Below are positions 48,740 through 57,699 of a DNA stretch of 64,000 nt, piece after piece (position 1 is the first letter of the stretch; each line of letters starts with the position of its first letter). A program made the translations under genes and the position numbers. The stretch is from positions 1 through 64,000 of the forward strand of contig JAODTK010000665.1 in assembly GCA_026419785.1 (NCBI GenBank). The letters run 5' to 3'. A model generated the notes under the pieces. It ran no database searches. It saw only the letters and a list, made by a program, of their open reading frames with translations, and was not told where the DNA came from. This DNA comes from Sclerodactyla briareus. Its lineage: Eukaryota; Echinodermata; Holothuroidea; Dendrochirotida; Sclerodactylidae.

Positions 48740-49330
48740 ACAACTCTTATTGGGGGAGGGGGGGATGGGACAGAAAACCTGGTGGATGGCCACAGAACTA
48801 ATTGCCCATGGGTATCTGGGGGAGGGGGGAGGGACAGAACCCTGGTGATGGACACAGCACTAAGAGCCCGTGGGTATCTGGGGAGGGGGGGGGAAGGGGA
48901 CGAACCCTGGTGGGCCACAGCGCTAATGGCCTGTGGGTATAGGGGGGAGGGGGGGGGAAGGGACAGAACCTTGGTGATGGCCACCGCACTACTGGCACGT
49001 GGGTATCTGGTGGGAGGGGGGGGGAAGGGACAGAACCCTGGTGAGGCCACAGCCTAACAGGCCTGTGCGGTATCTGGGGGAGGGGGGGAAGGGACAGAAC
49101 CCTGGTGATGGCACAGCACTATAGCCAGTGGGTATCTGGGGGAGGGGGGGAAGGGACAGAACCCTGGTGATGGACACAGCACTGATGGCCCGTGGGGATA
49201 TGGGGGAGGGGGGGAAGGTACAGAACCATGGGGTGAGGGCCACAGCAGATGGCCCGTGGGTATCTGGGGGAAGGGGGGAAGACAGTGACCCCTGGTGATG
49301 GCCACAGCATTGATGGCACGTGGGGTTCTT
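48740..49330 (+). repeat. ~64-bp G-rich minisatellite, about 9 units
   Basis: Units contain 'ggtgatgg.cacagcact', 'gtgggtatctgggggagg' and a run of five to eight G, then 'aagggacagaaccc'. Spacing is about 61-68 bp. The array ends about 75 bp before POFUT1 exon 4. Every unit has several G-runs in a row, able in principle to form G-quadruplexes in the sense strand. Pro-rich minus-strand frames here are artefacts. Confidence 0.9.
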
Positions 49331-49405
49331 CTCAGACCAGGATTTCCATGATGTTCAGGAAGGATGAGTGGCATTCACGTTATTGATATTGATCTCTTTT
49401 CACAG

Positions 49406-49544
49406 GGAGATCAAGCAAGGGACATATTGGGACAACTCTGGACACGAATTTGATGACGTCATGAGCTATGAACGAGCAACAAAGTGTGACATTCACCGAT
49501 GAACGTCTAATGAAGGAACAATGGAAGGTGCAGTGGAACCAGAG
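49406..49544 (+). CDS. POFUT1: POFUT1-like (plus-strand copy), exon 4
   Basis: Acceptor ttgatctcttttcacag and donor CAGAG|gtaaaa. The first part gives GTYWDNSGHEFDDVMSYE, a match to human GPFWDQFHVSFNKSELF. After one shift it gives FTDERLMKEQWKVQWNQR, matching human FSASYREQWSQRF. It ends in a split Arg codon, as in the minus-strand copy. The break lies where 'gacattcaccgatgaac' changes frame. Confidence 0.7.
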
Positions 49545-49910
49545 GTAAAAAATTTGGGACATCTGTCAAGGAATCTGATCATTTCAGTTTATTGTGATAA
49601 GGTGCATATTAGCAATTAACTCTGGATCCCATATGATTTTAGTGCAATTGATCAATAGGATTCCAGCTCAAACCAGCTATGTTCATTCCATTCTGTAAAC
49701 TCAAATTATAGTTTACACCTTTGGTAATCAGGTCAACATGCGGAGCGGGTTAACTGGTGAGTGTGCTGTCCATGACGACTAAATGAATGCTACTTACTTT
49801 TATATGAATAAGAGGTCAACTGGAAACTGTAGAGAAAATCCTCTCTCCAAAACAAGTGTGCTTGTGCTTGATCTCAGTTTAAGTGAGGAAGTTGTCTCCA
49901 TTGTCATGAA

Positions 49911-50282
49911 GGAGGTGGGTAGCTCAGTCGGTAGAGCCCAGATGGAAAAACCCATCGATTGCGAGTTCGGAGCCGATTGGAAGCCCCGCATGAGGACTTT
50001 TCTGCATTGCTGTTTGACAACCTGTAAATGTTCCACGCCACCACCTGCTAAGTGGAACTTGGGAGGTGACTTTGAAGAGTATCGAGCCCCCTATGTGGCT
50101 GCTTGATTTTGAGAAGTCCCACAGGGGACTGAAATGGTGCGTCGGGAGAGGACAAGCAAGACGTGCGTGGCTGTATGGTATGGTGTGACAGTCATAAGAT
50201 CAGGGTCTAATATCCGTGAAGCGCTTTGAGCAGTCATTCGACTTGGAAAAGCACTACAAAAGAAAGAGATATTAGTATTATG
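49911..50282 (+). mobile_element. V-SINE-like element (tRNA head, LINE-type tail)
   Basis: A tRNA-like head has box A (tagctcagtcgg, 49920-49931) and box B (gagttcggagcc, 49963-49974). The body is about 250 bp. The 3' end 'gcgctttgagcagtc' with 'ggaaaagcactac' and a final 'attagtattat' resembles the shared V-SINE/L2-type tail (gcgctttga...gaaaagcgctata). It sits in POFUT1 intron 4 in the sense direction and appears near full length. Confidence 0.65.
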
Positions 50283-50289
50283 AAACATG

Positions 50290-51100
50290 CCTGGTATAGT
50301 ATTGCCATTGATCCCAGTTTGAGCATAGCCTAATGTTAGAAGGAATTGAGGACTCAATAGATCCAGATGGTTGGTATCCAAGGAATAATGAGCCTTCTTC
50401 AAGATAAGGAGGAGTTCTTTAGCATCATGTTGACCAAGTGCAGATGTTTGAAGAAATCTGACAACTGAGAGGGAGTCTCCCTCCGAATGTTCCCGGGAGG
50501 GAGTATCCAAAAATAGTCAGACGTCACCCTCAGCCGAATTACGGTATGGTTTCAGTGAAAAAGGGGCAGGAAGGACAAAAAATCTCCAGAGAGATCAGAG
50601 CCACAATATCCAAAAGAGGAGAATAACCCAGATGCCTAAAGAATTCGACCGAAATTCTGGAAAAAAAACATCACGTCTGTTCTTGAATAATTCACACTCG
50701 TAGACGGGACACTTCAAGAGCTTCCCTCATTAAATTAATAACCCACTATGCTTGGAATGAATATTTACAAATATCTGATCTATAGCGCTTGCAAAGGAGC
50801 TTGATGCGAGACTCCTTGGCTGGTAACTTTGAAACTTCAAAGAACTAATGCACGGAAAGGCCCTTGAATCCATGACACTTTCGAAAACCCTGAATCAAAT
50901 CCCTCAAAAATTGTCTCAGCTCCTCAAAGTCAAGCATCAAGGTGCCTTAATCTCTCCTCGTAAGGTATTCTAGGACAGTGAATTAATATAGTTGCCCGCT
51001 GCTGAATGTTTCAATGAACTGCTTATCTTTCGACAAGTAAGAATTCCATACTTGGAAAAATAATCTAGGTTGAGGTCTCACAGCTGCTAAACAGCCTGAC
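50290..51100 (-). mobile_element. LINE reverse-transcriptase C-terminal fragment (CR1/jockey-like)
   Basis: On the minus strand: a tract ending YFSKYGILTCRK, then RRD-like and GTLMLDFEELRQFLRDLIQG, FRKCHGF, KLLCKRYRSDICKYSF and WVINLMREAL. These follow the order of CR1/jockey C-termini (...LRLLNLTSLE.RR.RGDLI..FKI..GF.., K.RVRLDIRKYSFS.RVIN.WN.LP). It is 5'-truncated with stops and shifts. A second fragment of the family lies at 30235-30480. Confidence 0.6.
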
Positions 51101-51200
51101 AACAATATCGTTATCAAGGAAACTGAAGTGTAATCAATTCAAGCCAAGAATCCAGTTACCTTTCATCACAGCTTCAGCACAATGCATAGTGCATACAGCA

Positions 51201-51575
51201 GGGTTATATTGTGGAGAATGGAAAACTCTATAGGTCCAAACCCCATTTCAATACGATGTTATATGGGGAGTTGGCCTCCAAAAGTTTGCGTCCATTATGC
51301 AGTGAAATGGGGAAAATCCCCAATTGCACAATACCGATGACATCACAATTAGAACCGGGAAGCTATGTCTGTATTTCAGTGTTCATATGTTGACTCGGAC
51401 AACATTTAGCAGAGTTATGTTGTCTTTCTCTCACCAAAGTGAACCATCACCACCTACCAACACACGATCGCAATCCTCTCCCAAGGACTAAATGCTTTTC
51501 GAGGTGAAACTAATGTTTAGATTTCAATAGAAAAACAAGATTGTTTGCAGGGTTGTGCAAGAGCTCATTATTTAT
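51201..51575 (+). repeat. Interspersed repeat, copy 2 (sister at 3.6 kb)
   Basis: Same blocks and order as 3629-4022, again on the plus strand. It lies in intron 4 of the plus-strand POFUT1. Family unknown. Confidence 0.6.
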
Positions 51576-51710
51576 TGCATGATGGGATGCTTTTTTATCA
51601 AACCTAATACACAGCCACAAAATGCAAAGGACGTAACTTGGTAACAGGCTGACTGATGCTTCAGTTTTTGATGCCTTGACTTCAGTCAAGGAATATATGC
51701 AGTCATGACA

Positions 51711-51807
51711 GTGTATGTATGGTCGTATGTATGTATGTATGTATGTATGTATGTAGTATGTATGTATGTTATGATGTATGTAGTAGTATGTGTATGTATG
51801 TGTGTGG
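51711..51807 (+). repeat. (TATG)n microsatellite
   Basis: About 20 tatg units, broken by one- and two-base losses; directly precedes the 325-bp array. Confidence 0.9.
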
Positions 51808-51814
51808 TGCCTAG

Positions 51815-52960
51815 CTTGTTAAGAGCATAACTCAACCCACCTGTATAGATGAACTATACTTGGCCTTGGGTTCCCCATAGTGAGTACATGATCCCTATTG
51901 TTTTTGGGTCAGGTCAAAGGTCATAGGAGTCTTTAGAGGGTCAAAGTCTGAGCATCGTGTGAGAGGATTAAAAAGGTGCAAAACGCCTTGGTTCCAACAA
52001 GTTTAAATTTGGCGGTAGCTTTTCATGAGGAGTACAAGCCACCCTATTGTTTCTTGGTGCAAACCGGGGTCATTTTGGGGGAAAGATGAAAAGTTGTTGA
52101 AAAATGATATTTTGACCAAGTTAAGCTTGTTAAGAGCATACTCGAACCCACCTTGGATGGCTGGAGATCATACTGGGGTATTTGGGTCCCCATAAGGTAC
52201 ATGTTCCCTCATTGTTGGGGGTCAGGTCACAGGGTCATCTGGATCATTAGAGGTATAGTCTGAAAATCTTGTAAGGGGAGAAGTCCAAAGTGCTCAGTCC
52301 AATCTAGTGAAATTGGGTTTAGCTTGACATGGGGAGAAAAAGCAACCCTATTGTTTTTGGTGCAGACCAGTGGTCAGTTTGGGAAAAAAAAATGGGAAAT
52401 GTGAAAAATTGAGATTTGGGGCAATTTCAGCTTGTGAAGAGCATAACCCGACTCCACTTGGATGATGAAGCTCATACTGGTTATTAGGTTTTATCCCTTA
52501 ATTAAAACATGATCGCCGTTGTTTTGGGTCAGTCAAAGGTCATCTGAGATCATTAAGGTCCAATTCTGAAAATATTTTAAACAAAACGAAAGTACCCCGA
52601 ATGCGTGGTTCTGGATCAGGATGAAATTTGGTATGGCAGCTTTCTTATGGAGAGCAACAATAACCCCCATTGACTTTTGTGTAGACTGGAAGTCCTTTTG
52701 GGGGAGAGATAAGCAATAGTGAAAATTTCGATATTTCATACACCGTGCCATCGCTTTAGTAACACAATAATTCAAGCTTGGGTATATGGGTTCATCTTGA
52801 AGAGAACATGGTCCCGATTGTTTTGGGGTCAGGTCGCGATCATCTGGCCTCAGGAAAGGTCAAAGTTTGAATGCTATGCTTTCTTTGCTGAAAGTAATCT
52901 ACAGTAAAATCCCCGCAGATATTATCGGTCTGTAATCCACAATTTCCTTGGAGTCAAGTC
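51815..52960 (-). repeat. ~325-bp tandem repeat, about 3.5 units, DR1 bearing
   Basis: Direct units share 'agcttgttaagagcataac', 'gggttccccatagtgag' with 'acatgatccctattgttttt', then 'gggtcaggtcaaaggtcat' and 'ctttcttatggagag.acaa'. They are the reverse complement of the 8.4-9.2 kb family. A perfect AGGTCA-A-AGGTCA occurs at 51911-51923, with weaker versions in the other units. Confidence 0.75.
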
Positions 52961-53178
52961 AAAGGTAATCTGAGGTTAACAAAGTTTTGAGTGAAAGGTT
53001 ATGAACAAGCAGTCCAGTGAATCACTACTCCTCTTGGGCTTTCTTGTTCTCCAGCCTATATCTTAGCCTCTTTATAATTCACATCCTGTAAGTGTGTGGC
53101 CTTTACACCCAACTGCTTAAAGTTTAAAAGAAGAAAACTGGTGTCTACCTGCAGCTTGTAACTTCTGTTCTCTCATAG

Positions 53179-53372
53179 ATAATCCAGCCTCTGAGCATCC
53201 GTGCTAGCCTTCAGTCTGTCCTCCCTGGTTTCATACCCTTGTCTGAAGGCAACCGTCAGTTACAGAAGTACCTCAAGTGGAACCCAGACCTATTTGCGTT
53301 GCCGCGGAGCACATTGCCCCGATTGATCAGGGAAAAATTTGTCGCATTCATCTGCGGACTAGACCCGCTTGG
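53179..53372 (+). CDS. POFUT1: POFUT1-like (plus-strand copy), exon 5
   Basis: Acceptor cttctgttctctcatag and donor GCTTGG|gtaaat. Peptides in order are NPASEHP, VLPGFIPLSEGNRQ with LQKYLKWNPDLFA, then AAEH and KICRIHLRTRPAW. They align with human SPKEHPVLAL, LQKYMVW and VGIHLRIGSDW, and with the intact minus-strand exon (RYIRWNPDFFA, CAIHLRTEGNW). Length (194 nt) and both splice sites match that exon. The catalytic IHLR motif is present, but at least two one-base shifts interrupt the frame. Confidence 0.75.
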
Positions 53373-53553
53373 GTAAATTTACAAAATTTTGTTCAGTTTC
53401 AGTGAAGGGAATTTTTTGAATAGCTTTTTTTGCCTTTTGCACTTTCTCTAACTTTTTCCAGCTTTCACATAAATACTAATGTAACTATGTCGTCCTATTT
53501 TCTTCTGGCTGCACGCACTACGCATGCACAAAGACACACACAGTCACACACAC

Positions 53554-53712
53554 CAGTGTTGGAGACTTCAGTCCCGGCGGTCTCGGTCTCAGACCCCCGT
53601 CTCAAGACTGATTTTGAAGGACTCGTTCTCAGACTCGGGATTCCTGACTTCGGTCTCGACTCGTGGCTGCTGGGACTTTCGGGTACTTAGTCCGAGTCCA
53701 GGTTCAAGACCT
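53554..53712 (+). mobile_element. hAT-like MITE, GACTCGG-rich, copy 1
   Basis: Starts cagtgttggagac after a (CA)n patch and continues with degenerate 'ctcggtctcagac' repeats. Its left end equals those at 54975 and 56401; its right end is not recognised. Confidence 0.45.
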
Positions 53713-54249
53713 CTCAAAAAATCCTTGGCAAAAATCTTGAAAATGGGGGGAAGAATAATGCAAATCTAACATTGATATTCAAAAGCATAATGCATACTGT
53801 GTTGTTTTTTTTTGTCATGTCCAAATTCGCACTCCTATCCCAAATTGGAATGAGCCATATGACTAAGCTGTGCCTGCTGGAACGGTTATCAGCAAATGTG
53901 TCACATGCAAAGCACAGGAGACATGCAGCACTTGCCACAACACGTCTGCAAAGATGGTGGGAATTGTGATGTTGCTTGAAACGCATGAAATACTTGCCTA
54001 ACTGCTTTCTTCTGTCTGGAAAATTATATGGTCTCCAAATGTAGGGTAGGCAGGCGGAGAGTCCTAACATAGGGTTCGATGGATTTTTAGGTCATTTTTC
54101 TGTTAGTTTTGGCAATTGTTACATTGCAATTACCTGGCCAATTGCTATAAACTTCCTTGATCGAGCATCCAGCTCTTGGATAGGAAGGTTGGAAACTTCA
54201 ATATAAATATCTTAAGGCCAGCAACTGAGATCTTTATTATCGATGCTGT

Positions 54250-54830
54250 AAATTTTGCGTCGAAACTTGACTTATGGAAATGTCTCTACTACACTCTGCT
54301 GGGGGCTTCCCACCACCAACCATTATCTCAGCCATCAAAGAGGTCAAAACACAGCTGCCCATGTAGTTTGCAGGGTTCAGAATTTACACAATGTTCTCCC
54401 TAGTCTGATAGAGCTACACTGGGGTTTGCCTATCTCCTCAGCTGATCGACTATAAGGTTCTCATCTTGCATTTGTGTGCTATCTAAACGGTACTCCACCT
54501 ATTACATATTGCTACACACACAAGTAGTCAGCCACAGACCTGTTCGCACAACGATCCCTCTCCATCTTCACCTCAACTTCCGGTTCGCGCAGTCTCGAAC
54601 AAAACTATGGTCCCATAGCTTTATTAACTCCTGTCCCCCGTTCCCCGCTATGGCACTCCCCCTTCTGTTGATTTTGAGGTCTCTGACCTCTTTTTGGTTT
54701 TCATTTCAGACGTCATCTGAAAAACTTTCTTTTTTTTTTTTCGCGATCCTAATGTTTTCACTGGTACTCTCAGCACCCTTAAAGTGCATTGAACAACCGT
54801 TTGTTGGGGGAGTTTAGCTAAAAGACTAGT
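54250..54830 (+). mobile_element. L2/CR1-like LINE 3' end
   Basis: Frames show SKRGQNTAAHVVCRVQNLHN and SLIELHWGLPIS, then PVRTTIPLHLHL, FAQSRTKLWSHSFIN and an RRHLKNFLFF-like tail. These match the typical C-terminus (RVQNTAARL...LHWLPI..R, RTLRSS...RT..YGDRAFS..AP.LWNSLP..IR...S...FK..LKTHLF). A short (ATT)n end follows at 54828-54850. Truncated and shifted. Confidence 0.65.
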
Positions 54831-56065
54831 TATTATTATTAGTATTATTAATATGAAGTCGCATTGGGCTGATTGTGCATTATTATCATCATATACAGTC
54901 CCCGGGGATGCACGCCTCTACCTGCAATCACTTGGTATTGCATCCATACTAGGCCTATTATTTTTGCTAAATACCAGTGTTAGGGGACTCGCAGGGGACT
55001 CGGGACACCCCAAAGGACCGTTCGGACAAAGGCCTCGTACTTGACCGACTCACGGATGTTGCGGACCCTTCGGTCTCGGACTCGGACTTGGCGCTGAGGA
55101 CCGGGTCATGGACTTCGGACTCGCCGATTAGCTGACTCACTCCAACCCTGAACACACCACACACACACACAACTGTCTGACAGCATAGATTTCCGTTTGA
55201 CTAAATCACACATGACTAAAGGATAAAAAATGATTGGTTTGATACGTCCCTACCGTGTCAGTTAGGCTAATTTGACAGATCATAACTAAAAAAGTGTTTT
55301 AAAAACAACCGTTTCTAAATACAGACTGTGTTTTGCGATTCCAGCCGGCAGACGGGGGCAGTACTTTTACTTTTAGGCCTAGGAACGGTGCCGAAGTCCC
55401 CGCAAAAATAAATTCAAAAGTCCGGCCTATATTAAATACTTACAAGGCGCATCGCCCCAGTGTCGCTCGCCTGTGGTTGCTCGATCAGTGATTTCTTTCT
55501 TCAGTGATTTCTCCTTCTTTCTCAGTGATTCCTTCTCTATAGTTCACACGCAGGCAACAATTACAAAAGGCAGTCCATATGTTTGCTTTAATATCCAAAT
55601 AACCCTCGTGAATATTTCAAACTTCATTGGCCATCATTGACTACAAAACAACAATACACCCCTGCTCCTAACGACCTACTGTAACCCTCAACCCTCCCAT
55701 TTAAACCATACTTACGAGTTAAATAGTTCCCTTTCAGATTACTGTATTGTCCCAAACAATGTAAATGTAACCTAAATCTACTAAGTTTATCCTAATATAT
55801 CTCCAAGAGATCCCTTTATACATCTCCTCTTCCAATCAACTCCCTAGGGAGTTCACAACACCCACCCCTTTCACAACCCTGTCTAGAGTGGACTATCCAT
55901 CTAATTAGCTTCTTCCCTGGCAGAGTCATGAAGGCCCTACTGGCTGAAGCTAGACTGTACTAAGTGGATACAGGGAGTTACCTTACTCCACACACCCTCC
56001 CCTCCCCCCATCTCACCCCCAGAGCTACTGCAGGTGACAACTGACAAACCATTCATGTCTTGAAC
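54604..56065 (+). repeat. Direct tandem duplication, copy A (~1.46 kb)
   Basis: Matches 56070-57361 end to end. Contents: LINE tail with its (ATT)n end, the GACTCGG-rich MITE, a 'gtgccgaagtccccgc' block, then 'tcagattactgtattgtcc' and 'gggagttcacaacaccca'. The two copies abut directly. Differences are dominated by small indels. Confidence 0.75.
54975..55150 (+). mobile_element. hAT-like MITE, GACTCGG-rich, copy 2
   Basis: Starts cagtgttaggggactc and ends gactcactccaaccctg, which is close to the inverted left end (cagtgttgg..gac against gtc..ccaacactg). The body is degenerate 'ggactcgg'. No 8-bp target duplication is clear. Confidence 0.5.
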
Positions 56066-56400
56066 AAAAAAACATATGGTGACATAGCGTTATTAAATCT
56101 ATGTTCCCCGACTTATGGAACTCCCTCCTGTGATTTGAGGTCTCTTGACTCTTTTCAGACGTCATCTGAAAACTTTTCGTTTTTCCAGTCTAATGTTTTC
56201 ACGTACTCTCAGCACCCGTAAAGGCATTGAACAACGGTCTTGGTGGAGTTTACGCTATCTAAGACTAGTATTATTCTTATTATTATTAATATGACTTAGC
56301 ATTGGGCGATTGTGCATGATTATCATAACAGTCCCCGGAGCAGCATCTAACTGCAATTAATTCTATGAATCCAATAAGGCCTATTTATTTTGCTAAATAC

Positions 56401-56569
56401 CAAAGTGTTAATAGGACTCGGGGACTCGGACAAAAGGACTCGGACAAAAGGAATCGTACTTGACTCGGACTGGCTGGTGAGGACTCGGTCTTCGGACTCG
56501 GACTTGGGCTGCTGAGGACCTGGTCATGGGACTCGGACTCCGATTAGCTGGACCGACTCCACCAATGAC
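56401..56569 (+). mobile_element. hAT-like MITE, GACTCGG-rich, copy 3
   Basis: Same element as 54975-55150, inside duplication copy B, with ends caaagtgtta and ctccaccaatg. Confidence 0.45.
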
Positions 56570-56934
56570 AATACACAACACCACAACAACCCACTGTCAT
56601 GAAAGCATAGATGCCGGGACTACAATCAAACATGAATACAAGGAAAAAAAATGATTGGTGGATACAGTCTACGTGTCAAGGGTTTTTTTTTAAGGCTAAT
56701 TTGACAGATAATACTAAAAATTAAGTTGTGTAAACCAAACTTTTTAAATACGAGACTGCGATTCAAGCACTGCAGACGCAGTAACGTGCTAGGCTGAGGA
56801 CTGTGCCGAAAGTCCCCGCCAAAAAATAAATCAGGCCTATAGTAAAACTACAAGGCGATCGCACCAGTGTCTCGCATGGTGCGCGATCAGTGATTTCTTT
56901 CTAGTACCATGCAACAATACAAGGGCATTCATAG

Positions 56935-57357
56935 TTGCTTGAAGATCCCACTACCCTGAATATTTCACATTGCTTGCCTCCCATGGACTACACCCCTGAT
57001 CCTACCTACGTACCCTCCCATTATAAACCATATACGTATGAGTTAAGAGTCCCTCAGATTACTGTATTGTCCAAAACATGTAAATGGACCCTAAATCTAA
57101 TAAAGTTTTCCTATATTATCATCAAAGAGTATGACCTTTATACATCTACTACTTCCATCAACTCCCCAGGGAGTTCACACCCACACCTTTCACATACCCT
57201 GTCTAGAGTGAATAAGACATCTAAAGAGGTCCCTGAAGGAGTCATGAGCAATACGGATGAAGCTATGACTGATATAAGTGATACAAGGGAGTTACCTCCC
57301 TCCCCCATCGCCACACACCGAGATTACTGCAGTGACACTGACACCATTCATTATTGA
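56935..57357 (+). other. 140-codon open frame in duplication copy B
   Basis: The frame is rich in Pro, Thr and Ser and ends in an acidic tail (...CSDTDTIHY). I recognise no domain. The matching stretch in copy A (about 55610-56060) is not open, and the region is repetitive, so a real gene is unlikely but not excluded. Confidence 0.15.
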
Positions 57358-57369
57358 ATAGGTCCCGGG

Positions 57370-57690
57370 AGTAAGTAAACCAAATGACTCGTGTTTACAA
57401 TTGATATGGTCAGTGTAGGGGGCCCAGAAGAGGTTATGACAGGCGATGTGAAATCAACGTAAAACGGCAGGTTTTGACATGATGAAATCTGTGGCTGTCA
57501 CAGATGGGAATACTAGTTAGGATGATGGAATACTGCCTGAGGGGGTGAAATGAGTAAAACATTTTTTATTGTAGCATGCATAATAATATGATTCCAGCAT
57601 ATGCTGGTCAGATTAGGGTGCCCAAGACTAAACCATTCTTAAAAAAGGTAGCGTACAGTATAGGAACTTGTTGCAGTAAATGTTATTATG
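57370..57690. other. Intron sequence between the duplication and the satellite
   Basis: No feature recognised. Confidence 0.4.
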
Positions 57691-57699
57691 TGAAAGTTT

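Larger units (their letters stand above)
56070..57361 (+). repeat. Direct tandem duplication, copy B (~1.29 kb)
   Basis: Second copy of 54604-56065, about 170 bp shorter. It holds its own MITE copy and a longer open frame (56935-57357) not open in copy A. Confidence 0.75.

Noticed and set aside
48551-49374. Long Gly- or Pro-rich frames on both strands
   Set aside because: All lie in the 64-bp G-rich minisatellite, whose period and composition produce open frames by chance.
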